Source: Bacteroidaceae bacterium (lineage in GTDB: Bacteria > Bacteroidota > Bacteroidia > Bacteroidales > Bacteroidaceae). Taken from it: DNA of 64,000 nucleotides. The stretch covers positions 62,001 to 126,000 of the forward strand of contig JAFTYI010000031.1 of NCBI GenBank assembly GCA_017464815.1. Direction: 5' to 3'. The notes below the pieces were generated by a model. That model had not been told where the DNA came from. It searched no databases and saw nothing but the letters and a program-made list of their open reading frames with translations. Numbering within the stretch: position 1 is the stretch's first letter; every line of letters starts with the position of its first letter. Positions 25,902 through 35,300 of this stretch are shown here, one piece after another. The translations under genes and the position numbers were made by a program.

Positions 25902-25931
25902 CAAAGGTAGCCATTTATCGGTAACGGACAA
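25902..25931 (-). promoter_or_regulatory. Promoter of the DUF2461 gene
   Basis: TTG (plus 25929-25931), 19 bases, TACCTTTG (25902-25909) on the minus strand, with a 45-base leader. A full match to the consensus. Confidence 0.8.
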
Positions 25932-26003
25932 AGCACGGGTAGGGAAAAAATATTTTTCCTGTCTGAAAAAAAACATGAACAGGCTTGGGCGGTCGTAGGG
26001 AGG

Positions 26004-26792
26004 CTATTGTTTCTCGGTCATGTAAGCCCAGTAGCGCACGGGCATATCCTTGCGGTGTTTGCGCGGATTGAGGCGCTCTTTGATGCAGATGGCTTTGAAG
26101 TAGGTGCGCCACAGCTCTTGAAACAGGGGTTCGTCGTCGGCCATCAGGTCGGCACTGAGTTTTCCCGTGCGTGGGTCGAAAGTGCGTCCGTCGTCGGAGA
26201 AGGAGATTTGTGTCACCTCGTTGCCGTTGTAGTAGCAGCCATAGTCGCGCCGGATGTCGTAGATAATCCACGGCTGGTCGGCGAACCGGTCTTCGAAATG
26301 GGGCGTGATGAGGGGGATGACGTTGTAGTCGGGGCGGATGATGGCGAAGTAGGTGCCGTCCTTCGCCTTTTGGAAGCGGACGAACTGCATCATGCGCAAC
26401 CGCTCGTAGCGCACGCGGCGGAAGGCATCGGTGACGTAGCGCACGTCTTCGTCGGTGAAAAAGGTCTCGATGCTCTTCTCCGCCTTCACCGCTTTACATA
26501 TATAATAGAATAGGTGGAGGTCCAGCTCCGCCTCCTCGGCCAGATAGCTCACGGTGAGCATCGTCAGTGCCTGGCGCGACAGCTTCTTCTCCAATGCCCG
26601 CCACACGCGGCCGGCCTTCTCGCCATCGGTCACCACCGTGTGCTCCGTGTCGTAGAATAGGGGCAACGGTTCGCCCTCGGACAGGATGGCCGTGGGAAAC
26701 TCCTTGCGCACAAAGGCATCGAACACGGCCGTTAGCAGGCCGTCGAACGTCCGGTCGTAGCGGAAGATGGTGGTGGCAGGCATGGACGTCAT
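26004..26792 (-). CDS. TIGR03915/DUF4130 DNA-metabolism protein, radical-SAM partner
   Basis: 262 residues matching the TIGR03915 family: FRYDRTFDGLLTAVFDAF at the start, the middle HLFYYICKAVKAEKSIETF, and the end FQELWRTYFKAICIKERLNP. This family nearly always occurs with the TIGR03916 radical SAM protein (here 27548-28825), and in some bacteria is fused to a uracil-DNA-glycosylase-like domain, so a role in DNA repair or base modification is suspected. The glycosylase domain is absent here. Its ATG overlaps the stop of the cyclophilin gene as ATGA, so the two are translated together. Met4 (26783) is an alternative start. Confidence 0.88.
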   Translation of the reverse strand: MTSMPATTIFRYDRTFDGLLTAVFDAFVRKEFPTAILSEGEPLPLFYDTEHTVVTDGEKAGRVWRALEKKLSRQALTMLTVSYLAEEAELDLHLFYYICKAVKAEKSIETFFTDEDVRYVTDAFRRVRYERLRMMQFVRFQKAKDGTYFAIIRPDYNVIPLITPHFEDRFADQPWIIYDIRRDYGCYYNGNEVTQISFSDDGRTFDPRTGKLSADLMADDEPLFQELWRTYFKAICIKERLNPRKHRKDMPVRYWAYMTEKQ

Positions 26793-27475
26793 TCTACAAT
26801 GGTGGCACGTATGATGCGCACGTCCTCCGTGGGGCGGTCGTTTTCGTCGGTGGGCATCATCTGTATGTCGGTGACGGTGCGCATGCCATCGACGATGCGT
26901 CCGAATACGGTGTACTGGCCATCCAGATGAGGGGCGCCTCCATAATCTTCATAGACCTGACGCACCCTGTCGATGTATCTGATTTCGCCATCTGTGGCGG
27001 CATACACCTTTGCCTCGATGGGTTTCAGCTCCTGGGGCATGTAGGAGCGACCGGTGACGATGAAGAATTGCGAGCCGCTGGATGCCCGTTCGGGATTCAC
27101 CTCGTCCGCTTCGCGAGCCATCGAGAGTGCTCCACGACGGTGAAACAGGGTGGGGAAGCGGATTTCGGCCGGAATGGTGTGCGCGGGTTTGCCGCTTCCC
27201 AACCGTTCGCCCGGTTTGGCGTGGCGCGAGTCCGGGTCGCCCATCTGTATCATGAATCCGTAGATGGCGCGGTGCACCAACAGGCTGTCGTAGTAGCCCT
27301 CGCGCACCATCTTTACAAAGTTGTCGCGGTGCAGCGGTGTCTCGTTGTACAGGGCTACGCGGAAGTTGCCCGCCGTGGTTTCAAACAACACTTCAATCTC
27401 TTTCTCTCTCTTTCCCCATGCCTGTGACTGTCCGAGCAGTGCGAGGATAAACAGGGTAAATACGATTCTTTTCAT
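26789..27475 (-). CDS. Cyclophilin-type peptidyl-prolyl isomerase, exported
   Basis: 228 residues with signal peptide MKRIVFTLFILALLGQSQAWG. The cyclophilin fold shows FHRAIYGFMIQMGDPD-like text (VHRAIYGFMIQMGDPDSR), GALSMAREADEVNPE, SGSQFFIVTG and YTVFGRIVDGM. It catalyses cis-trans isomerisation of X-Pro bonds in the cell envelope. An insert (about 130-175, YMPQELKPIEAKVYAATDG) is longer than in E. coli PpiA, as is common in Bacteroidales. Own promoter at 27513-27543; coupled by a 4-bp overlap to the TIGR03915 gene. Confidence 0.95.
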   Translation of the reverse strand: MKRIVFTLFILALLGQSQAWGKREKEIEVLFETTAGNFRVALYNETPLHRDNFVKMVREGYYDSLLVHRAIYGFMIQMGDPDSRHAKPGERLGSGKPAHTIPAEIRFPTLFHRRGALSMAREADEVNPERASSGSQFFIVTGRSYMPQELKPIEAKVYAATDGEIRYIDRVRQVYEDYGGAPHLDGQYTVFGRIVDGMRTVTDIQMMPTDENDRPTEDVRIIRATIVE

Positions 27476-27512
27476 TTCGCTTTTCTTTGTGGTACAAATC
27501 CTATTCTGTGTG

Positions 27513-27543
27513 CAAAAATAGCCAATCTTTGGGTTTTGGACAA
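27513..27543 (-). promoter_or_regulatory. Promoter of the cyclophilin-TIGR03915 unit
   Basis: TTG (plus 27541-27543), 20 bases, TATTTTTG (27513-27520) on the minus strand. The -33 box lies just past the radical SAM stop codon. Confidence 0.75.
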
Positions 27544-27547
27544 GGAA

Positions 27548-28825
27548 TCATTCAAACTTCAGCTCCAACTGCCCGTCGTCCCTCCTCTTTCCCTTGGGGG
27601 TGGGCAGCAGCAGGCGGCGCACGGTTGCGGGATGCAGCTCGTTGATGCCACGCGCCTCCAGCTCGCCGCAGGTGATGAAGTACTGGGCCTTCTTCAGCAC
27701 CACGCCCATCTTCTTCAGGTGGTAGGAGGTCACGCGGCCAAAGCGGCGCGAGTGGACAATGAGGGTGGCCGACTTCACGCCGATGCCCGGCACGCGCAGG
27801 ATGCGCTCGTAGTCGTCGCGGTTGATATCTACGGGGAAGGCTTCAGGGTGGCGCAGCGCCCAAGCCAGCTTCGGGTCAATCTCTAGGTCGAGGTTGGGGG
27901 TGGCGTCATCGACAATCTCCTCCACGCCAAAGTGGTAGAAGCGCATCAGCCAATCGGCCTGGTAGAGACGGTTCTCGCGCACCAACGGTGGTTGCTGGGG
28001 CACGGGCAGACGGCTGTCGTAGGTGTTTACGGGGATGTAGCCCGAGTAATAGACGCGCCGCATGGTGGGACGCCCGTAGAGGGCTGATGAAAGGCGCAGG
28101 ATGTCGCGGTCGGTTTCGGCCGTGGCGCCCACAATCATCTGTGTGCTCTGTCCGGCGGGCACAAAGCGCGGGGCGTGGCGGTGCTTTTTCCGTTCCTCCT
28201 GACTCTCGAGCACGCCCTGTTGGATAAACTTCATGGGTTGGAAAACGCTCTGGAAATCCTTTTCAGGGGCGAGGAACTTCAGCGACTGTTCGTTGGGTAT
28301 CTCGATGTTCACGCTCATGCGGTCGGCATACAGGCCTGCCTCGTTCACCAGCTCCCGACTGGCGCCGGGGATGCTCTTCAGGTGGATGTATCCGTTGAAG
28401 CGATGGATGGTGCGCAGGTCCTTGACGATGCGCACGAGGCGCTCCATGGTGTAGTCGGGGTTGCGCACCACGCCTGAACTGAGGAACAGCCCCTCGATGT
28501 AGTTTCGTCGGTAGAACTCCATCGTCAGCTCCACCAGCTCCGTCACCGACAGGGTGGCGCGTGGTATGTCGTTCGTCCGCCGGTTGATACAATAGGCACA
28601 ATCATAGATGCAGTAGTTTGTTAACATCACCTTGAGCAACGAGATGCAGCGCCCGTCCTCGGCAAAACTATGGCAGATGCCGATGCCGCCCACGGTGTTT
28701 CCCACGCCGCAAGCCTCGCCACCACGCTTGCGATTGGAGCGCACCGTACCGCTCGACGAACACGACACGTCGTACTTCGCCGATTCGGTCAGAATCCTCA
28801 GTTTCTCCAATGTGCTTTCGGTCAT
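27548..28825 (-). CDS. TIGR03916 radical SAM protein with helix-hairpin-helix (predicted DNA repair/modification)
   Basis: 425 residues. The 4Fe-4S cluster motif is CIYDCAYC (CxxxCxxC). Before it lies VGNTVGGIGICHSF with an extra Cys; after it lies the SAM barrel (LFLSSGVVRNPDYTMERL, MSVNIEIP). The C-terminal helix-hairpin-helix (about 355-400, RVPGIGVKSATLIVHSRRF) points to DNA binding. The family is called putative DNA modification/repair; the reaction is unproven. Usually adjacent to TIGR03915; here a cyclophilin gene separates them. 25 bp behind the metallophosphoesterase gene. Confidence 0.93.
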   Translation of the reverse strand: MTESTLEKLRILTESAKYDVSCSSSGTVRSNRKRGGEACGVGNTVGGIGICHSFAEDGRCISLLKVMLTNYCIYDCAYCINRRTNDIPRATLSVTELVELTMEFYRRNYIEGLFLSSGVVRNPDYTMERLVRIVKDLRTIHRFNGYIHLKSIPGASRELVNEAGLYADRMSVNIEIPNEQSLKFLAPEKDFQSVFQPMKFIQQGVLESQEERKKHRHAPRFVPAGQSTQMIVGATAETDRDILRLSSALYGRPTMRRVYYSGYIPVNTYDSRLPVPQQPPLVRENRLYQADWLMRFYHFGVEEIVDDATPNLDLEIDPKLAWALRHPEAFPVDINRDDYERILRVPGIGVKSATLIVHSRRFGRVTSYHLKKMGVVLKKAQYFITCGELEARGINELHPATVRRLLLPTPKGKRRDDGQLELKFE

Positions 28826-28850
28826 AGCTGTCTTTCTCTCTTTGGGGGAA

Positions 28851-29678
28851 TTAGTGGGCCGTGTCCCGTTTCAGCGTCACTATCATAATGTCACTGCGGG
28901 CACCCGTGCGGATGTTCTTGCGCGAGGTGCCAAGGCCGTTGCTGGTGATGACGGGGATGCCCTGTGTGTTGTGGTTGAGTCCCGTGAGGAAGCGTCGGCC
29001 ATACTTCGACCCCGTCTCGGGCACAATCCAGCCAAGGAAGGTCACCTGCCCGCCGTGGGTGTGTCCCGCCAGGGCGAGGTCGGTGTGGACAATGTCCACG
29101 TCCTCGGTGTAGTCGGGTGTGTGGGTAATCAGGATGACGTAGTCCTCGTCCCTCAACGGGGCAGTGGGCGAGGTGGCGTAGCGCTTCAGGTCGAATCCGT
29201 TGGCCACGCCGGCCAGGATGAGGCGGTCGCCCTCCCGGCTGAGGGTGTCAAGCTCGTGCTCCAGCAAGCGGATGCCGTTTGCCTGCATGGCGCGGCGAAT
29301 TTCGTCGGTACACCGCTCGTAGTCGTTGTTACCCAGCACGGCGTAGGTGCCATGGGGCGGATTCACTTCACCAATGGCTTTGAAAAGCGGCTCCACATAC
29401 TGGCATCCCTCCTGATAGTCGCCGCCGAGCAGGAGCAGGTCGGGTCGTTCGTCGTGCAACGCCCGCACGGTGTTCAGCAGGTGGCGCTCCTTATACTTGC
29501 TCTCCAGATGGAAGTCGCTGGCAAAGGCGATGCGGAATCCGTCGAAGGCGGCGGGCACCTGTGGACTGCTGATGGTATAGCGGCGGATGCGCCCCACGCC
29601 CGGATAGCGGGAAAGCGAAGCACACGACGAGAGTATAAAAACTGTCGCAAGAAGGGTGAAAAAGCCGATTTTCCTCAT
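28851..29678 (-). CDS. YkuE/LpxG-like metallophosphoesterase, lipoprotein
   Basis: Start taken at ATG 29678, which gives MRKIGFFTLLATVFILSSC with lipobox LSSC; the frame runs 32 codons further up through the promoter region. Metal motifs in order: SDFHLES (DxH), GGDYQEG, GNNDYE (GNHD with His to Asn), THTPDY and AGHTHGGQV. GHTHGGQ is the mark of the YkuE branch, which includes envelope pyrophosphatases acting on UDP-diacylglucosamine and phosphoesterases of cell-wall turnover. Substrate unknown. First gene of a minus-strand run leading to the radical SAM gene, divergent from the CE7 esterase. Confidence 0.9.
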   Translation of the reverse strand: MRKIGFFTLLATVFILSSCASLSRYPGVGRIRRYTISSPQVPAAFDGFRIAFASDFHLESKYKERHLLNTVRALHDERPDLLLLGGDYQEGCQYVEPLFKAIGEVNPPHGTYAVLGNNDYERCTDEIRRAMQANGIRLLEHELDTLSREGDRLILAGVANGFDLKRYATSPTAPLRDEDYVILITHTPDYTEDVDIVHTDLALAGHTHGGQVTFLGWIVPETGSKYGRRFLTGLNHNTQGIPVITSNGLGTSRKNIRTGARSDIMIVTLKRDTAH

Positions 29679-29710
29679 GTTTGATTCAATTGTCCACCAT
29701 TTGGTGGGTA

Positions 29711-29748
29711 CAAAGATACGCAACATTCGCGAATTTGCCGTACATTTG
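29711..29748. promoter_or_regulatory. Divergent -7 boxes
   Basis: TATCTTTG on the minus strand (29711-29718) serves the phosphoesterase and TACATTTG on the plus strand (29741-29748) serves the CE7 esterase. Neither has a TTG at the -33 distance. Both leaders are 35-45 bases. Confidence 0.55.
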
Positions 29749-29793
29749 CAGAGGAATTGCCAAGAGATTAACACAATTAAAATAAGAAAAACA

Positions 29794-31101
29794 ATGAAGA
29801 ACAGACTTTTTGCGCTCGCACTGACCCTGATGTGCCTGCTGTCGGCCTTGGCCGAAAACTATCCTTATCGTAGTGACCTCCTGTGGGTGACTGTGCCCGA
29901 CCATGCCGACTGGCTCTACAAGACCGGTGAGAAGGCTACCGTCGAGGTGCAGCTCTACCGTTATGGAATCCCTCAGGACGGAACCGTCCTCACCTACACC
30001 CTTGGACAGGACAACCTGAAGCCCGAGGAGAGCGGCACCGTCACACTGAAGAACGGCCGCGCCCGTGTGAACATGGGCACCATGAAGAAGCCCGGCTTCC
30101 GCGACTGCAACTTCACCGTGGAGATTGACGGCAAGCGCTATAGCCACCACGTGAAGGTAGGATTCTCGCCCGAGAAGTTGCAACCCGTGACCAAGTTGCC
30201 CAAGGACTTCAACGACTTTTGGGCCGCCGAGCTGGAGGAGCTGAAGAAAGTTCCCTTGAAGTACACCACCAAATACGTGCCCGAGTACTCGACCGACAAG
30301 ATTGACTGCTACCTGGTGAAGCTGGACGTGACGCGCCGCGGACAGTGCGTCTATGCCTACCTCACCCGTCCGAAGGCCAAGGGTTCCTACCCCGTGGTGC
30401 TCAACCCTCCCGGTGCCGGCATCAAGACCATCAAGGAGCCTATGCGCCGCAAGTACTACGCCGAAGAGGGATGCATCCGCTTGGAGATGGAAATTCACGG
30501 ACTGAATCCCGAGATTGACGCCACCACCTTCAAGGAAATCAGCAACGCCTTCAACAGCCGCGAGAACGGCTACCTCTCCAACGGACTGGAGACGCGCGAC
30601 ACCTACTACATGAAGCGTGTCTATTTGGCTTGCGTGCGTGCCATCGACTACTTGACTTCGCTCCCCGAGTGGGACGGAAAGAATGTGTTTGTGCAAGGCG
30701 GCAGCCAGGGCGGAGCTTTGGCACTGATAACCGCCGGACTTGACAAGCGCGTGACGGGCTGCGTGGCCAACCATCCTGCCTTGAGCGACATGGCCGGCTA
30801 TGCCGCTGGTGGCACAGGCGGCTATCCCCACTTCAACAACGGAGGCAACATTGCCCTGACCAAGAACCAATTAGAGGTGCTGCAATACTTCGACGTGGTC
30901 AACTTCGCCCGCCAAATCACCTGCCCCGTGCGCATCACCTGGGGCTACAACGACAATGTCTGCCCTCCCACCACCAGCTGGATGGTCTACAACGTGATGA
31001 CCTGTCCCAAGGAGCCGCTCATCACCCCCATCAACGAGCATTGGACAACGGAAGAGACCGAGTACGGCCACCTGAAGTGGATTTTGAAGCATCGCAAGTA
31101 A
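29794..31101 (+). CDS. CE7-type acetyl xylan esterase, secreted
   Basis: 435 residues from ATG 29794 (signal MKNRLFALALTLMCLLSALA); the frame is open 46 codons upstream into the divergent gene, but the promoter sits at 29741. An N-terminal beta domain (about 25-130) precedes the alpha/beta hydrolase. Catalytic set: S304 in GGSQGG, D387 in GYNDNVCPP, H416 in NEHW; VLNPPGAG builds the oxyanion side. CE7 enzymes remove acetyl groups from xylan, xylo-oligosaccharides or cephalosporins. The neighbour downstream is a sugar kinase, 115 bp away across a hairpin. Confidence 0.93.
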   Translation: MKNRLFALALTLMCLLSALAENYPYRSDLLWVTVPDHADWLYKTGEKATVEVQLYRYGIPQDGTVLTYTLGQDNLKPEESGTVTLKNGRARVNMGTMKKPGFRDCNFTVEIDGKRYSHHVKVGFSPEKLQPVTKLPKDFNDFWAAELEELKKVPLKYTTKYVPEYSTDKIDCYLVKLDVTRRGQCVYAYLTRPKAKGSYPVVLNPPGAGIKTIKEPMRRKYYAEEGCIRLEMEIHGLNPEIDATTFKEISNAFNSRENGYLSNGLETRDTYYMKRVYLACVRAIDYLTSLPEWDGKNVFVQGGSQGGALALITAGLDKRVTGCVANHPALSDMAGYAAGGTGGYPHFNNGGNIALTKNQLEVLQYFDVVNFARQITCPVRITWGYNDNVCPPTTSWMVYNVMTCPKEPLITPINEHWTTEETEYGHLKWILKHRK

Positions 31102-31139
31102 TAGTGAAGCGTTAAATTTACCAAAGGATATGGAAAAAG

Positions 31140-31181
31140 GGAAGGAAAGATTTGCTAAACTCTGAAATCTTTCCTTCCTTT
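31140..31181 (+). terminator. Hairpin after the CE7 esterase gene
   Basis: A perfect 14-bp stem GGAAGGAAAGATTT / AAATCTTTCCTTCC (31140-31153 with 31165-31178) with an 11-base loop, then TTTG. The T tract is short, so it may attenuate rather than stop transcription before the kinase gene. Confidence 0.65.
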
Positions 31182-31216
31182 GCGCAATCATTAACCAATT
31201 AAAGAAGAAAGACAGC

Positions 31217-32194
31217 ATGGAAACAGCTAATTTGCAGAAGCCCTACGTTGTGGGCATGGATATAGGCGGTACGAACACCGTGATGGGAATTGTGGACCAG
31301 CGGGGAAATATCCTCGACACGGACTCGGTGAAGACCGGACAATATGAACGGGTGGAAGACTACGTGGAGGCCGTGTGTGCCAAACTCATTCCCCTGATTG
31401 AGAAGCATGGCGGAGCCGACAAGTTCCGCGGTATGGGTATCGGTGCGCCCAATGCCAACTACTATCGTGGCACCATTGAACAGGCACCCAATCTGCCGTG
31501 GAAAGGTATTGTGCCCTTGGCCGACATGTTCAAGCAAAAGACCGGTGTGCCCGTAGCCATGACCAACGATGCCAACGCGGCAGCCTTGGGCGAAATGACC
31601 TACGGTGCGGCCCGTGGCATGAAGGACTTCATCATGATAACCCTCGGAACGGGCGTGGGCAGCGGCATCGTCATCAACGGACAGATGGTGTATGGCCACG
31701 ACGGCTTTGCCGGTGAACTGGGGCACGTGTGTATGGACCAATCGGCCGAAGCACGCCTCTGTGGCTGCGGCAAACGGGGATGCTTGGAGACCTACTGCTC
31801 GGCTACGGGCGTGGCACGCACGGCACGCGAGGTGTTGGTGGCCAGTGCCGACCCCAGCCTGTTGCGCGAGGTGCCTGCCGAACAGATTACCTCGAAGGAT
31901 GTGTACGACGCAGCCGTGAAAGGCGACGCACTGGCATTGGAGATTTTCCAACGCACGGGCGAGACGCTGGGACGAGCCATAGCCGACTTCATCGCCTTCA
32001 GCAGTCCCGAGGCCATTGTCCTCTTTGGCGGACTCACCAAGTCGGGCGAATACATCATGCGCCCCATCCGCGAAGCCGTGGAGGCCCATGTGATGCCTAT
32101 TTTCAAGGGGAAAACCAAAATCCTCCTCTCGGAGCTGAAAGATGCCGACGCCGCTGTGCTGGGTGCCAGCGCACTGGGGTGGGAAGCAAAATGA
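31217..32194 (+). CDS. ROK-family glucokinase
   Basis: 325 residues. ATP motif DIGGTNTVMGIVD at the start; sugar motif TNDANAAALGEMTYG with catalytic Asp; LGTGVGSGIVING; zinc site GHVCM then CGCGKRGCLETY. It phosphorylates glucose (or a near relative such as mannose or N-acetylglucosamine) with ATP in the cytosol. The GELGHV/CGCGxxGCLE pattern fits ROK glucokinases of Bacteroidales. Sits downstream of an esterase gene, likely with its own weak promoter after the hairpin at 31140-31181. Confidence 0.93.
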   Translation: METANLQKPYVVGMDIGGTNTVMGIVDQRGNILDTDSVKTGQYERVEDYVEAVCAKLIPLIEKHGGADKFRGMGIGAPNANYYRGTIEQAPNLPWKGIVPLADMFKQKTGVPVAMTNDANAAALGEMTYGAARGMKDFIMITLGTGVGSGIVINGQMVYGHDGFAGELGHVCMDQSAEARLCGCGKRGCLETYCSATGVARTAREVLVASADPSLLREVPAEQITSKDVYDAAVKGDALALEIFQRTGETLGRAIADFIAFSSPEAIVLFGGLTKSGEYIMRPIREAVEAHVMPIFKGKTKILLSELKDADAAVLGASALGWEAK

Positions 32195-32227
32195 AGCAAT
32201 AGATACTTCCCCATCTAATAAATGACT

Positions 32228-32263
32228 CCGTTCGTCAACCGTATTTGCACGGTTGGCGAACGG
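32228..32263. terminator. Hairpin between the kinase and hsdR genes
   Basis: CCGTTCGTCAACCGT pairs with ACGGTTGGCGAACGG (one G-T pair), loop ATTTGC. No T tract follows on either strand; it lies where the two converging genes end. Confidence 0.55.
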
Positions 32264-32344
32264 AAACTTACACAATTAATTCGAATTATTCAATTCATGA
32301 TATAATCCTTTCGCCATTAAAAAGTATGTTTGGATTATGCAGCA

Positions 32345-35300
32345 TTAATCTATACCATATTCTGCTGCCATCCCTATATTGTTTTGATAATCTTTGGGAC
32401 GACTCGCCTCACGAGCCATAAATGTATAGTCCCTTATGATGCGTTGCCAATCCATCATTGACATTCCTGGATACCGTTCACCAAAGAGTTCCATCACTTC
32501 CCGCTGAAGTTCGTAATCAGACGTATTTGCATTCATAACCAGTCGATTGTAGATAAGATTACGCACCTCGCGGTCATCTTCCACAGACTCAAGTTTCTTG
32601 TTCTGGAAAGCATACACCTCTGTGGAGTCTTCCAACATCTTTATAATGACAGAGCGAAATCCGTCCTTGAAACCTTCATTTTGTTGATAGCTCTTATAAA
32701 GTGACATGTCACTCTGTCGCATTTTTCTAACGGCTTTGTCTATAATCATAGCCAAAGCTGTATCTACAGCCTGTTGGTCGGGGTTTCCAACTACCAATTC
32801 TTGGTAATCCTTATCATTGGTCACCACTTTTGCAACATTCAAGAATTTTGCTTTTTGGTCTTCAGGCGCAGCATCCCACCCTTTGAACCATCGTTCATTA
32901 AATTCTTCAAGAATAATGTCCAACGGGTCTTTACCATTATCATTTCCCCCACTCACCATGACAGGTTTGTTTGGTTCCAATGTCGTTTCACCCGCATCCA
33001 GTTCCACCGTCTCGTTCAATGCAGTACGGCGCAAACCGTATGTGTTCAAATCCACAGTATCCAACAAATCTTTGATATTGTCCTCTTGTGGGTTCACATG
33101 AAGGTCTGGTATCAGATAGCGCAAATACCAATAGAGTTTTTCCCAGTCCGCCACTTCATATTCAAGAATTGCAGCTACACGCGAATAGATTCGGACAAAC
33201 TGTTTGCACTTCATTTTGAAGTCGGCTTTTCCGTTTTCTCCCCATTCTATTTCGTGATTGAACCTGTGTGCCGCCTCATCCAAGATGGGTGCCCATTGGT
33301 CTGCATCAGTCCCATGAATGTAAAGGTCAATAAACGTCTCTACCTCATCCATTTCAAACACCCCCATCTGTAACAGGGTGGTTTTCAATTGATGGAGCAC
33401 ATTCACGTCTGTCCCGTCAGAGAGGGTTGTCATTGTAAAGAAGGGGTTAAAGGCCTCCTTCATGCTCTCCGTGCTATTGTAAAAGTCCATAATGAAGAGG
33501 TCTTCACTCAGTTTCCCCAATTCTGGTGCCGCTCGGTTCAGACGTGACAAGGCTTGAACTGCCAATACTCCATCCAACGGTTTGTCAATATACATGGCAC
33601 AAAGTTTGGGCTGGTCAAATCCCGTCAGATATCTATTGGCCACTACCAAAATGCGATTGTCATCCTTTTCAAATTCTTCTGCTGTTTGCGACTCGGGGAA
33701 ACCATTTATCCCCGCTTCCGTATATTCTTTGCCCATGATATTCTTCGTTCCTGAGAAAGCTATCAGGATATGATAAGGCAATTTCTTCTCTTGGGCGATA
33801 CTCTGCAATGCATTGTAATAGCTGATGGCACACTCAATGTCCTTGGTCACCACCATCGCCTTGGCTTTTCCTTTCAACTTGCGGTTACGATACACCTTTG
33901 CATCAAAGTGATTCAGCATCACCTCAGCTTTGGCTGCTATCGTTTTAGGGTTTCGCTCCACCAATCTGCGCAGTAGCTTTTGCGCCTTTGCGTTGTTGTA
34001 TTGTGGATTCTCCTCGATGCTTTTTGTCAGTTCATAATAGCTCTTGTAAGTGGTATAATTGGCTAATACATTTAGTATGAATCCCTCCTCTATCGCCTGT
34101 TTCATGCTGTAGAGGTGATAGGGATAATACTTGCCATCCGCATGTCTTGTTCCGAATCGTTCCAAGGTCTCTTTCTTAGGCGTAGCTGTGAAGGCGAAGT
34201 ATGAGCAGTTGGAACTCATCTTTCGCTCTTTCATCAATTTCATAATCAGATCGTCTGTTTCTTCCTCCTGCTCCGTACTTTTCTGTACAGTGGCATTCAT
34301 CTTATCAGCTCCGATACCCGATTGCGAACTGTGCGCTTCGTCAATCACAATGGCAAAGTTGTTGCTGCTCACATCACTGATTACGTCGCACATGAAAGGA
34401 AACTTCTGAATCGTCGTGATGATGATACGTTTGCCATCTTCAATATGCTGTCTCAATCCTGTCCGGGTCTTATTGTTTCCGCTGTCCGCGCAATCGGCAT
34501 GAGCCACAATCTTGTTGCTCTGCCCAAAGGCTTTGATGTTGTCCGTTATCTGCTTATCAAGCAATTTGCGGTCAGTCACCACTATTACCGAGTTGAACAG
34601 CGGTTCATCCACAGCCTTTGCCCTTGTTGCATCCTTTGAAATAGGGCATGTCTTTATCAACTTAAAAGCTAGCCATGTCAGTGAATTGGACTTTCCAGAC
34701 CCGGCAGAATGTTCTATGAGATAAGTTTTGCCAACCCCCGTTTGTGCCACATCCGCCACCAGATTGTTCACTACATCCAATTGGTGGAAACGTGGGAATA
34801 TCAGTTTCTTGGCATTTCTCATAATGTGTGGCACCTTCTTCTGTGTTTTGGCCTCTCCATAATCAAAAAGTACGTAATTCATGATGATGTCAGCCACCAT
34901 GTCTTTTTGCAGCACCTGTTCCCACAGGTAGGCCGTTTTGTAGCCTCCCGCTTCATTCACGGGATTTCCAGCTCCTTGCCCGTCAGGCAATCCTTTGTTG
35001 AAAGGCATGAAATAGGTCTTGTCCTGATTGAGTCGTGTGGTGAAAAACACTTCATTCTTATCTACCACAAAATGCGCCAGACAACGACCATAACTCAACA
35101 ATGTATCTTTCGGATTCCGTTTAGCTGATTTATACTGTTCAATACCATCTTTCCGAGCCGTTTGGTGTGTCCAAGGATTTTTCAACTCGAAGGTGAACAG
35201 TGGTATTCCGTTTACAAACAACACCATGTCCAGTTCCTCTCCCGAATGCAATACAGAGAAAGTTTGTTGGCGAGTCAACGAGAACTGATTTTGTCCATAT

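Noticed and set aside
29686-30870. 394-codon open frame on the minus strand
   Set aside because: Antisense to the CE7 esterase gene, whose catalytic residues are all present; no recognisable domain.
31199-32275. 358-codon open frame on the minus strand
   Set aside because: Antisense to the ROK kinase; a His/Gly-rich nonsense translation.
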